From NCBI GenBank assembly GCA_900149785.2, contig FSSI02000017.1:1-64000 (forward strand): DNA of 64,000 nucleotides, written 5' to 3'. Made by a program: the position numbers and the translations under genes. Of the stretch, positions 24,546 to 33,615 are shown piece by piece. The notes under the pieces were generated by a model. The model was not told the DNA's origin and did no database searches. It saw only the letters and a program-made list of their open reading frames with translations. Origin of the DNA: Sodalinema lacuna_A. Its GTDB lineage: Bacteria; Cyanobacteriota; Cyanobacteriia; Cyanobacteriales; Geitlerinemataceae. How positions within the stretch are numbered: the stretch's first letter is position 1; every line of letters begins with the position of its first letter.

Positions 24546-27117
24546 AATTTCGCAGTCCTCGTCGATAAATTTGTACACGCCGATTGTCTGAAGCCACTGC
24601 AATCAAGACTTGGTTGCGATCGGCATCAATTTCAATATCCACACTCCCAATCCCCGTCCGAGAAACAGACCCGAGGCGAGTGGAATTGGGAGCCAGCAAC
24701 CCAGTTCCCACATCCCCATCTCGGAATAGCCATAACGCCACCGTTCCATCATCGCCAACACTGGCGCCATAATGACAACCATCATGTTGCGCGATCGCCA
24801 CCGATCGCACCGCCGCGCCCCCATGTTGCTCCCGATTCTCATAAGCGATTAAATCATTGGAGCAGAACGGTTCTGGGAGATCAGACTCATGCCAATGCCA
24901 TCGCCTATTTTGTTCTTGTCCTGATTGAAAACGGCGATCTAAAGCCGGGGAACGTAGAGACCCGCGAGATTTTCCTGCGATGGGTTCAAAGCACTCCCGC
25001 AGTTTCTCTAAATCCAGCAGTCGGACCGAGCCAGTGGTATCACCAATCATCAGTAACCGATTATCATTCGGCGCCTCCGCGAAACTACTCAAAAAGTCCT
25101 GCCGACCATGAATCGGGAGAAACTCGGATGCCGTCCTCTCCTGACGAGACGGCAACGTCATCATGATCACTTTCTGAGGATCATCCTGCCACATCCAAAT
25201 CCCAAACTGATTGTGTTCCGAGCCAAACAGTAGCCACCGGCTATCAGCATCATGGCCCCGCACATTGGCAAGGGAATAAATAGGTTGAGCTGGATCGGTC
25301 GTAGTCCTATAAGATTCCCGAGAATTGCCCGGCTGTTCCACATCCCAGCGTTCAATTGTTCCACTCCCATGGGCGCTAAACAAGACATTTTCAGAACTCC
25401 AAGCCAAATCAAAGAAATTATCAGCTTGAGAAGCATCTCCCGATTGGTTTGGAGTTAACTGCGTTAGGCTCTCAGGCTGATTGCGTGGAAACGTATAAAT
25501 ATCGCCATTACTCAATCCCACCGCCATCAAGCCAGAGGCACTCTCACTTAGACCTGGGCGAATCACGCGAACCTGTGACGACTTCGTAAGTTGATGATCT
25601 GTCAAGTAACTACCCTCCCATCCCCTGACTTGATTCATCAGCCAATAACGATTAATATCCCAACCGAAAACCTCACCACCCTCTCCATCTTCCCCATCTG
25701 GCCACCCACCCGCCCCCGTCCAAACGCGGTTTGTTCCCTGCAACGCCACTGCTGTCATGGGATACTGATGTTGTCCCCGAAACCCATAACGCACCCCTCG
25801 CAAACCGGCCCACAAGAACAAGAAGAACATCAGGAAAAACAGTAGCCCCCAGAGACCCAAACTGGGTACATTAATCTGCAAGGTCAGAGGGAGGCGACTC
25901 GTCTCCCAAGGACGTTTCTCGCCCTCGCTGACATTCTCCGCCACCACATCAAAATTCAGAGTTCCCGCCCTCAGCTTTTGCTCATAGGACAACTCCAGAT
26001 ACAGAGTTTCCTCACCACCAGGAGCGAGTTCAATCAGCTCTGACGTTATCCCGTTAATCATTTGCCAATCCGACTGATTTTGAGATTGAGTCACAAACCT
26101 CAAATCAACGTTGCGCTCTTGGGCTTCCTGTAATTGCTCATCAGTCCAATCTAACCTCAACTGAACCCTTTGCGGCAGGTTGCTGGCATTTTCAACCGAG
26201 ACTTCATAGAACACCGTCGGGGATGTCTGACGGGTTTTTTTCCTCTGCTCAGCCGTCTCAGAGGCGGTCTTATTCGAGGAATCCGACTCTGTGCCATTGG
26301 ACTCGGACGAGGTTAATTGGTCGTCCGTTTCCCCTTTTAGACGGGGCAATTCCTGAACGGGTCGGCTGCACTTCAACTTCAGCTCTCCCATCGGCTCAAT
26401 CCTGAGCCTTGCCTGTTTCCGGCTCTTGACTTTGGTTTTTGTGTCGGTTATTTCCACTTCAAAAGGATAAGACCGATGAGCCATTGCCTCCTCATGCTTA
26501 ATATCGGGGAGCTGAATCTCAAAGACCGAGGCTTTCTGTTCCTCAAGACCCGTTAGCCTTATCGAATCCTTCTGATTGGGTTTGAGCCACTCGGGAAGCT
26601 TGACATCTCGTTCCTTCAAGGAAACCTCAACGGAGCTGTCATAAACTCTAGAAGGGTTATCAATCCGAATCGGAATGGATAGTGTTTGACTCGGGTATCC
26701 TTTGACCGTTTCCTGCTCAGCATCTATCCTAAAACTTACAACATCAATGTCGCAGGTCAGTGTCACCTTAATCGGAGCACATTTTATTTTTTCAGGCTTC
26801 TCAATCGAATAGACCTCGATTGAGATGGGGAGTTCCCTGCGATAGTGTTGAAGGGGATACTCCTCGATAGTAATCGTTATTTTTCCTTTACCCAAGCGAT
26901 CTAAATTAGTCGTTTCGCTTGTCAAAGAATACCAATTATGATAATTTTCATGCTGGTCGTCTAACTTCAACATCACTCCGACACTCACAGGCTTAGGAGA
27001 GCAATTCTTGATAAAGATTGAACGTTTATGTTGACGAGAATTAATATTGTACGGCTCAAAAACGATTGGATCATTGCGCTCGAGTTCAGCAATCAGTTTA
27101 GAGTCTTGATTCACCAT
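24529..27117 (-). CDS. CIS-linked single-TM protein with C-terminal WD40-like propeller
   Basis: 862 residues. The N-terminal 415 residues are beta-sandwich-like (PISIEVYSIEKPEKIKC, IPIRIDNPSRVYDSSVEVSL, FYEVSVENASNLPQRVQLRL). One TM segment lies at about 418-440 (LLFFLMFFLFLWAGL). Residues 450-855 form a probable beta-propeller with WD40-like blades (GLMAVGLSNGDIYTF, VLFSAHGSGTIERWDV, LLMIGDTTGSVRLLDL, ASVGDDGTVALWLF). The layout (Ig-like region, TM, second beta region) parallels the downstream gene, with which it overlaps by 17 bp, indicating translational coupling. Role unknown; a membrane scaffold for CIS docking is plausible. Confidence 0.78.
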   Translation of the reverse strand: MVNQDSKLIAELERNDPIVFEPYNINSRQHKRSIFIKNCSPKPVSVGVMLKLDDQHENYHNWYSLTSETTNLDRLGKGKITITIEEYPLQHYRRELPISIEVYSIEKPEKIKCAPIKVTLTCDIDVVSFRIDAEQETVKGYPSQTLSIPIRIDNPSRVYDSSVEVSLKERDVKLPEWLKPNQKDSIRLTGLEEQKASVFEIQLPDIKHEEAMAHRSYPFEVEITDTKTKVKSRKQARLRIEPMGELKLKCSRPVQELPRLKGETDDQLTSSESNGTESDSSNKTASETAEQRKKTRQTSPTVFYEVSVENASNLPQRVQLRLDWTDEQLQEAQERNVDLRFVTQSQNQSDWQMINGITSELIELAPGGEETLYLELSYEQKLRAGTLNFDVVAENVSEGEKRPWETSRLPLTLQINVPSLGLWGLLFFLMFFLFLWAGLRGVRYGFRGQHQYPMTAVALQGTNRVWTGAGGWPDGEDGEGGEVFGWDINRYWLMNQVRGWEGSYLTDHQLTKSSQVRVIRPGLSESASGLMAVGLSNGDIYTFPRNQPESLTQLTPNQSGDASQADNFFDLAWSSENVLFSAHGSGTIERWDVEQPGNSRESYRTTTDPAQPIYSLANVRGHDADSRWLLFGSEHNQFGIWMWQDDPQKVIMMTLPSRQERTASEFLPIHGRQDFLSSFAEAPNDNRLLMIGDTTGSVRLLDLEKLRECFEPIAGKSRGSLRSPALDRRFQSGQEQNRRWHWHESDLPEPFCSNDLIAYENREQHGGAAVRSVAIAQHDGCHYGASVGDDGTVALWLFRDGDVGTGLLAPNSTRLGSVSRTGIGSVDIEIDADRNQVLIAVASDNRRVQIYRRGLRNYANCQ

Positions 27118-27171
27118 TAGAATAAATCTCCAATTCTCTTTGAGGGAAAACCCATGAACGTCAGTCGAGAC

Positions 27172-28830
27172 TTAAGGAGGGTCAACATAAAAACCTCGAA
27201 CCTGCTGTAAATCCCAAATAAAATTGAGAATATTAATCCCGAACTCTTGAGCGTCACGAATTTCAGAACGACTGGGGAAGTAAGACGTATTGGGCGATGA
27301 ATACCGATACCGTTCGGCGGCTAACGATAACCAAGCCAACGATAGCTCTCCTTGGCACAATAACAAATGAGACCGAGTCTTTATATCCATCGGGTGGCCC
27401 CAATTATTGGGAGCTGAGGGCAACCCAACAAACGTAAAGGGGGTTCTGAAAATCGGAGAAGGGATATCACTATCTTTATCTTTAACATCTTTATCTTTAC
27501 CCGTATCATGTTCGGGGTCGAGCTTACAGAGTTCTTCCATCAGGTCAGGATAATCAGCCAGAAATCTCGGAGTTTCAATCCAGAGAAAAGCTCCCTTACT
27601 GAGGTAATATTTAAGTTCTTCCAGGATATGGGGTTTGAGGCGATAGACTTTAGCCGGCTCCTGATGCTCCTGTACGTTTTCTTCAACCGGCTCATTCTCA
27701 TTAAGTTCAGATGGCGATTGTTCTGGAAGGTCAGGGACAGGTTGAGCTGAAGGTTGAGGTGGAACTTGAGCTGGAACTTGAGGGAAAGGTTTATCTGAAG
27801 CTTGAGGTGACGAGGATTCACTCCCCTGAGTTTCGTCCGAGCTTTCCGACTTAGGAGCATCCTCTTGCACCGTCAGATGCTCAATATCCTCATAATCAAT
27901 TTTCCAAAATAAGCAGTCCACCTCACCGAGAATCTTCTCCTTATTAGACGTCTCACGACTTGAGTTCTCTGTGGAAACCTGAATCGAGTCAAACATCGGT
28001 TGAAGGTGCAAGTTAGGATAGAGAGCATCGACCGCCGTCGTTAACTCGCGAAAGCTCTGTTCAACCAAAGAAATATCTTTGAAGTAATAATTAAAATCAA
28101 GTTGAAGAAACGCAACTCTAACACACTTCGTGACTCGGGGTTTAAAGTACCGACGAAACCGAAAATCTAGCTCATTGACTTTGGGTTGATAAAACTGTTT
28201 GGGTTTAGAAATTATTTCCTCGTTGTTAAGGATAGCTTTGTTACAGGAAAACCGGCAAAGTTCAACGGGCTTTGAACCTTCTTTTTTTGAATCATCGTTT
28301 TCTGAATCAGATTCAATTTTTGTAACAATATCAATAATATATCTGTGCTTAATTTTTCTAGGTTTTTCATCACCATTGTTAGTGAGTTTTTGACCGCTTA
28401 TCGTATTACCAAAATCTCGTTTTTGTTCTTCCGGTGTTTCTTTACGAATACACATGAAGCGCTGAATGGGGACATCTCCTTGCCGTTGAATAGAATAGAA
28501 TAGGTTGGATCTTGGAGAAATATTTAAGGCAATCTTACGATTGGCTTGGTCGTCGCGAGTCCAAATCAGGAATTCTCCATCTTGAGCAATAGCCAATCCT
28601 GCTTCCACTTCAAAATAGATACTATTCTTGGTTCTCTCTTTAACTCGAACCCTCAAGCCAAAGACAATCCCCGGTTCACAAAGAGATTGATGATAAAGCT
28701 TTTGCCGTTCCAACTGACACTGGCGTTCCTCATTCCAGACATCAGCATTCACCTTCATTCCATCTTGAATATCATAGAAGGAGATATTGTCGACATTGGG
28801 TTTAGGAAAGGGAAATTCGGGTTCAGCCAT
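27172..28830 (-). CDS. CIS-associated protein of unknown function
   Basis: 552 residues. The N-terminus (FYDIQDGMKVNADVWNEER, then LYHQSLCEPGIVFGLRV) matches a recurrent opening of CIS-linked and tail-fibre-like proteins, where it precedes a beta-rich domain (EVEAGLAIAQDGEFLIW). A Glu/Pro/Gln-rich disordered linker lies at about 325-400. The C-terminal 140 residues (ELKYYLSKGAFLWIETP, HPMDIKTRSHLLLCQGEL) are unrecognised. No signal or TM segment is seen. It is 54 bp upstream of the WD40/TM gene and co-directional, so probably leads that operon. It could be the missing peripheral baseplate or fibre component, but this is not shown. Confidence 0.7.
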   Translation of the reverse strand: MAEPEFPFPKPNVDNISFYDIQDGMKVNADVWNEERQCQLERQKLYHQSLCEPGIVFGLRVRVKERTKNSIYFEVEAGLAIAQDGEFLIWTRDDQANRKIALNISPRSNLFYSIQRQGDVPIQRFMCIRKETPEEQKRDFGNTISGQKLTNNGDEKPRKIKHRYIIDIVTKIESDSENDDSKKEGSKPVELCRFSCNKAILNNEEIISKPKQFYQPKVNELDFRFRRYFKPRVTKCVRVAFLQLDFNYYFKDISLVEQSFRELTTAVDALYPNLHLQPMFDSIQVSTENSSRETSNKEKILGEVDCLFWKIDYEDIEHLTVQEDAPKSESSDETQGSESSSPQASDKPFPQVPAQVPPQPSAQPVPDLPEQSPSELNENEPVEENVQEHQEPAKVYRLKPHILEELKYYLSKGAFLWIETPRFLADYPDLMEELCKLDPEHDTGKDKDVKDKDSDIPSPIFRTPFTFVGLPSAPNNWGHPMDIKTRSHLLLCQGELSLAWLSLAAERYRYSSPNTSYFPSRSEIRDAQEFGINILNFIWDLQQVRGFYVDPP

Positions 28831-29130
28831 GATCTAACCTTGAAATGAACATTAACCAAAACAGTCCCCATGCCAGCTCAAGGCGGGTCATGGCGAGACT
28901 CCCTGGGACATCAGCCCCGGTTCGTTTGGCCCGTTTCGTTCGACTGTAGACAAACCAAGCCAAATTCCAACAATTCCTTGAGATTCTACATGAGTTTTCT
29001 GATAATTTCAATCTGTCAACAAATAAATTTACAGGACTATAACTTAAAACTTGACAATCAGCTAAATTGTGAAATCTTGAACGGCTAATACAAACCCATC
29101 AGCTCAAGCAAATCGCCTCCTGAGCCGCTC
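28831..29130. other. Non-coding stretch between unknown CIS protein and pentapeptide gene
   Basis: 300 bases. Two short overlapping frames on opposite strands show no recognisable product and I reject both. It should contain the promoter of the minus-strand group that begins at 28830. No strong hairpin was found. Confidence 0.35.
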
Positions 29131-30642
29131 TCACCAGGGTTGCTCCCGAGTGCGGCTATCACAGGGCAAGGTGGACTGGCCATCGGGACGAACCCCACCA
29201 CAAATCTGAGTATCATCCAAGTCCTCGAAGGCACCGATGGCCCCCTGCAAATTGGCTTCGGCCCAGTTAATACCCGCTAAATTCGCCCCCGTCAGGTCAA
29301 CCCCCACCAGTACAGCCTGCCTCAAATCGGCCCCCTGCAAATCCGCCTCCTCTAAACGACTGCCGCTTAAATCCGCTCCCCGTAAATCGGCCCCCCGCAG
29401 ATTCGCCTGGCGTAAATCGGCCCCCCGCAGATTCGCCTGTTGTAAATTGGCGGAGGTGAGGATGACCCCCTGAAAATTGCTCTCAAGCAGCTGGGCCTCA
29501 ACCAAGCTAGCCCGGGTTAAATCACTTCCTCGAAAATCCACACCGGAGAGATTCGCCCCAGAGAAATTCACCCGTTCTAAGTTAGCCTCACGAATCTGTA
29601 CCCCCCAATCGGACCAATTCACCCCCCGCAAATCCGCACCTCGGAGATTCGCGGCGGTTAAATCGGCTCGGAGTAACTGCGTTAAACTCAAATCCGCATC
29701 CCGCAAATCCGCCCCCACCAGAACCGCATCCGTTAAATCCACCCCCCGCAGATCGATATCTCGTAAATCGCTCTCCTGCAAATTGCTCCCCTGTAGATTG
29801 GCCTGGCTCAGAGTGGCCCGTCGAAGATTAGCTCCTTGTAAATGAGTCACCTGTAACTGAGCCTGACTTAAGTTGGCTCCCGGCAACTGGGTACATTGCC
29901 GCTCCTCCTCCTCTCGTTGCCAACAGCCGAGATTAGCCCCCCTTAAATCCGCTCGCTGAAGATTGGCTTCAGTGAAATCACTGCCCTGAAGTTCAGCTCC
30001 CGCCAAGTTAGCCCAACTGAGATCCGCCTCTCGGAGATTCCCCCCGAACAAACGAACCTCTCGTAAATCCGCCATCTCTAAACGGGCTGCCTGCAAATTG
30101 ACCTCTTCTAACTGCCCTTGTCGCAAGCGGGCCTGACGTAGATTCGACTCTTGTAAATTGGCTTCAGTTAAGATGGCCCCTTCTAGGAGCGATCGCTCTA
30201 AATGAGCCTGCGATAAATCCAGGCCTGCCAAATCCCGCCCCCGTTGCGGCTGATTGAGAATCTGCCAAACCTGACGCCACTTCCTCGGGAGCAACGGCAA
30301 ACTCACCTGAGTCTCCCGTAAATTGGCATAACGCAAATCTGCCTCTCGTAAGTCAGCATTCTCTAAATTCGTCCGCCGCAAATCGGCCCCCCGCAAATCG
30401 GCCCGACTGAGATTAGCCTCACGCAAGTCTGCATCACGCAAATCACTCTCTCGCAGATTGCTACGTTGTAGATTAGCCCCCCGTAAATATCCCTGCCGTA
30501 AATCTTCATCTCGGAGACGGCAACGACGACAGTTGCGATCTTCGAGCAGTTGCTGGAGACGACTGGCATCCGCTGGCGGAGCGAGCCAACATAAGCCAAT
30601 CAACCAGACCAGGAGCCAAACTCGGGATTTCATCACGCGCAA
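29131..30642 (-). CDS. Secreted pentapeptide-repeat protein
   Basis: 503 residues. A signal peptide is present (VWLLVWLIGLCWLAPPADA), followed by a conserved opening NCRRCRLRDEDL and then almost unbroken A(D/N)Lxx pentapeptides to about residue 485, which fold into a right-handed quadrilateral beta-helix. Two linkers interrupt it: KWRQVWQILNQPQRGRDL at about 120 and a Cys-containing CWQREEEERQC near 240. The signal peptide targets the periplasm or thylakoid lumen. Pentapeptide proteins are abundant in cyanobacteria and usually of unknown function. It is divergent from the TPR gene across a 168-bp promoter region. Confidence 0.88.
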   Translation of the reverse strand: MRVMKSRVWLLVWLIGLCWLAPPADASRLQQLLEDRNCRRCRLRDEDLRQGYLRGANLQRSNLRESDLRDADLREANLSRADLRGADLRRTNLENADLREADLRYANLRETQVSLPLLPRKWRQVWQILNQPQRGRDLAGLDLSQAHLERSLLEGAILTEANLQESNLRQARLRQGQLEEVNLQAARLEMADLREVRLFGGNLREADLSWANLAGAELQGSDFTEANLQRADLRGANLGCWQREEEERQCTQLPGANLSQAQLQVTHLQGANLRRATLSQANLQGSNLQESDLRDIDLRGVDLTDAVLVGADLRDADLSLTQLLRADLTAANLRGADLRGVNWSDWGVQIREANLERVNFSGANLSGVDFRGSDLTRASLVEAQLLESNFQGVILTSANLQQANLRGADLRQANLRGADLRGADLSGSRLEEADLQGADLRQAVLVGVDLTGANLAGINWAEANLQGAIGAFEDLDDTQICGGVRPDGQSTLPCDSRTREQPW

Positions 30643-30810
30643 GGGGGTTTGATACGTTTTATGAGAATTTTGCCCGGGCGCTAGGTTTACGGCCCTTACT
30701 AGATACTATACTGAAGTATGCTTGATTTGTCTTAGACAATTGAACCTAGCCAATATCTTAACCTCAAGCGTTTTCAGTCTTTATTTGTCAGCATACTTTG
30801 TCAAGATAAG

Positions 30811-33189
30811 ATGACACGATCGCCCATCTGGGTTAGTGCGATCGCCGCGATCGTTGGACTGACTCTCACAGCCAGACCCCTGGCCGCTCAAGACCGCCGC
30901 CCCAATGACTTCGGAATCCGACGTTATGACTATTGGGCGGATCTCTGTCAGGAACTCGAACAGGCTGGAGACCACAATGAAGCCTTAGATGCCTGCGAGA
31001 GAGCCATTGAAATTCGCTCTCGCCCCAGACGTCGGACCCTGCCGGTTTGGGTCAGTCGTGGCAATGCTCTACGCAATTTAGGAAATTATTCAGAAGCATT
31101 GGCCTCTTATAACCAGGTCTTAGAGGTTGATCCAAATTACTCCCTAATTTGGATGTATCAATGCGAAATTCTGTTAGATCAAGGCCGTCAAGAATTAGCC
31201 TTAGCCGCCTGCGATCGCGGCCTAGAGGCCGATGGCAATTGGGGCGATCGCTCCCCCAGCCAAGCCTGGATAACTCGGGGACAAGTGCATCGCGATCGCG
31301 CCCTAGACTTAGCCCAACGCAGCCAAGACAGCCGCTCACGGTTTTTACTCTCCATCGCCGGACGAGAACGGCTCCCCCAAGGAACCCCAGACCATGACGC
31401 CGCCTTAGAACAACTCGAAGCAATTCTCTGGGATCTCGAAGATGCCCAACAGTCCTACGAGCGAGCCTTAACCCTAACGCCCGATCAGTCCCGGGCCTGG
31501 GCGTATCACTGTCAAATCTTGACTGAATTAGGACAATACCAACAACTACATCGGCTCCTCGGCGGTGAGCATCCCCGAACGAGAAGCCTCGACGAGCAGT
31601 ATAGTGAAGCCTTCGAGAGTTGCGAGCAGGCGATCGCCCTCAATCGGAACTGGGGAGAGTCCAATGGTGCCCTAGGCTGGTTGCATAAAGGGCAAGTCCT
31701 CGAAGCCTGGGGAGACAAGCAAGACAACTTTAGTCAGATGGCCCGCTATTTTGAAAGTGCCATCAACGCCTACGAACGGGCGATCGCCCTCAATCCCGAA
31801 CAGCCCGAAAGCTGGCTCAAACAAGGGCGACTGCTGCAAAAACTCGGTCATTATGAACGGGCCTTAACCTCCTATGAGCAAACCCTAAGCCTCAACCCCG
31901 AGGCCTCCCAAGCCCTCGCCTACCGTTGTCACGTCTTAAACCACCTCGGTCAACACGAAGCCGCCCTAAACTCCTGTGAGCAAGCCCTTGACGGTGACCT
32001 AGCCTGGGACATTGAAGACCTAGCTCTCACCTGGACTCAACGCAGTTCAGCCCTCATTGGCCAAGGCGACTATGAAGCGGCCTTAGACTCCGTAGAGCGG
32101 GCGATCGCGCTCTATGACTATCCCGTCTCCACACGAGTGTACAGTCCCCCAGACGACAGCAAAGGCCCAAGCGTCCCCGAATCAGCCGTACGCCGGCCCA
32201 CCCTCAGCCCCGACGAAATCCGCACCCCAGAAGACCCCCTAGAACACTGTCCGGAGGACTTAACCTCAATCGTCCAACGGGACTTTACCCGCTACATCGA
32301 CCCCTATCGACGAGCCTTAAACAACAAAGCCGTCAGCCTCTGGCATCTCGGCCGCTACGAAGATGCCGAACTCTACGCCCGACTCGCCCTCAACCCACGT
32401 AGCGTCAGAGTTCCCGGTTTAGCCCTAGACGATAAAAACAGCCTAGACATCGCCTGTAACTATCCCAAAGCCTGGTTTAACTATGGTCGGATTTTAAGTG
32501 AACTCAGACGCTATCAAGCAGCGGTGCGAGCCTATGACATCAGTCGAAACACCTACAGCATCTACATTCCCCCCAATCGACATCGGGCCCGCCCCGTCTC
32601 CAACTCCCTATCGGCCTCGTCCGGTTTGCCCGTTGACATCACCCCCACCTGCGACTTTATCCTGCAATCTCCCGCAGGGCGATCAAATGCCACTCGTCGC
32701 CTTCAAGAACGTCATCGGCGGATGTGTTTCAACCTGGATCTCAATCAAAGTGCTGCCCTTTGGTACACCGAGAACTGTAGCCGTGACAGAAATGGCTGCT
32801 CCCAAACCGTGGCTCGCCTTGAAACCGCCCTACGATTTAAGCCGAACTCCTTTGAAGCCTGGTTTAACTATGCGATCGCCCTCAGTGCCGACACCAATTA
32901 TCCAGAAGCCCTAGAGGCTTTTGAGCAAGCCGAACAACGGCTCTCAGAGGAACATGAATCTCTCCGGGCAGAGATTAGCCGGGGCCAAGCCAGGGCCTGG
33001 TACAGGTGGGCCCGTTTACAAGAACAAGCGGCTGGAGACTCATCTGCCCAAATCGAGGAAGCCTTATTCTTAGTGGAGGAAGCCCTACAGCGACGACCCG
33101 ACTATACTGAAGCGATCCAACTGCGCGATCGGCTCTTGGAGCGTTTATCATCTCGTCCCGGTTCAATCAATCATACAGGAGAACAATAA
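30811..33189 (+). CDS. Secreted TPR-repeat protein
   Basis: 792 residues with a signal peptide (SAIAAIVGLTLTARPLAAQ). At least ten TPR motifs are visible, for example ALRNLGNYSEALASYNQVLE, LGHYERALTSYEQTLSLNPE and ALSADTNYPEALEAFEQAE. TPR superhelices bind peptides or assemble complexes. It is likely periplasmic or lumenal. The gap at about 430-490 and the stretch at 560-620 lack repeats. Its last 28 codons lie in a 255-bp tandem duplication shared with the downstream gene start, so it is co-transcribed with the solute-binding-like TM protein. Confidence 0.87.
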   Translation: MTRSPIWVSAIAAIVGLTLTARPLAAQDRRPNDFGIRRYDYWADLCQELEQAGDHNEALDACERAIEIRSRPRRRTLPVWVSRGNALRNLGNYSEALASYNQVLEVDPNYSLIWMYQCEILLDQGRQELALAACDRGLEADGNWGDRSPSQAWITRGQVHRDRALDLAQRSQDSRSRFLLSIAGRERLPQGTPDHDAALEQLEAILWDLEDAQQSYERALTLTPDQSRAWAYHCQILTELGQYQQLHRLLGGEHPRTRSLDEQYSEAFESCEQAIALNRNWGESNGALGWLHKGQVLEAWGDKQDNFSQMARYFESAINAYERAIALNPEQPESWLKQGRLLQKLGHYERALTSYEQTLSLNPEASQALAYRCHVLNHLGQHEAALNSCEQALDGDLAWDIEDLALTWTQRSSALIGQGDYEAALDSVERAIALYDYPVSTRVYSPPDDSKGPSVPESAVRRPTLSPDEIRTPEDPLEHCPEDLTSIVQRDFTRYIDPYRRALNNKAVSLWHLGRYEDAELYARLALNPRSVRVPGLALDDKNSLDIACNYPKAWFNYGRILSELRRYQAAVRAYDISRNTYSIYIPPNRHRARPVSNSLSASSGLPVDITPTCDFILQSPAGRSNATRRLQERHRRMCFNLDLNQSAALWYTENCSRDRNGCSQTVARLETALRFKPNSFEAWFNYAIALSADTNYPEALEAFEQAEQRLSEEHESLRAEISRGQARAWYRWARLQEQAAGDSSAQIEEALFLVEEALQRRPDYTEAIQLRDRLLERLSSRPGSINHTGEQ

Positions 33190-33615
33190 CCATGACACGT
33201 TCATTGAAAAAATCATTAAAAAATCTACGACAATCTTTCTATCAGGCTCAGGTTCAAGCCAGGCAAGCCGGAGCCTTTATCGATAATCCTTTTACTTTTT
33301 CCTGGAGACTCGTTCGTGGATTATTTACGAATTGGCTAAACTCTGAGGACAATCACCGAAACTGAAGTGATTCAACTATGCGATCGGCTCTTGGAGCGTT
33401 TATCGTCTCGTCCCCGTTCAATCAATCATACAGGAGAACAATAACCATGAAACGTTCATTGAGAGAGTCATTTAAAAATCTACGACAATCTTTCTATCAG
33501 GCTCAGGTTGAAGCCAGGCAAGCCGGAGCCTTTATCGATAATCCTTTTACTTTTTCCTGGAGACTCGTTCGTGAATTCGGGACAAATTGGCTAAACTCCG
33601 AGAAAAATAATCAAC
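33106..33615 (+). repeat. 255-bp tandem duplication spanning a gene junction
   Basis: Two direct copies (33106-33360 and about 33361-33615) each carry the 3' end of the TPR gene, an AGGAGAACAATAACC spacer with the ribosome binding site, and the first about 50 codons of the next gene. The copies differ at scattered positions, so the event is not very recent. The first copy creates a 57-codon truncated gene. Confidence 0.88.
33192..33365 (+). pseudogene. Truncated duplicate of the 5' end of the downstream TM gene
   Basis: 57 residues starting TRSLKKSLKNLRQSFYQAQ, about 80 percent identical by eye to the first residues of the following 749-residue protein (KRSLRESFKNLRQSFYQAQ). It arose through the 255-bp duplication and ends at a TGA right at the repeat boundary. 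It keeps a full ribosome binding site, so a short peptide copy of the N-terminus could still be made. It is probably a by-product rather than a gene. Confidence 0.7.

Noticed and set aside
29237..29845. Plus-strand frames rich in KSAPRKSAP-like repeats
   Set aside because: Antisense shadows of the pentapeptide repeats.
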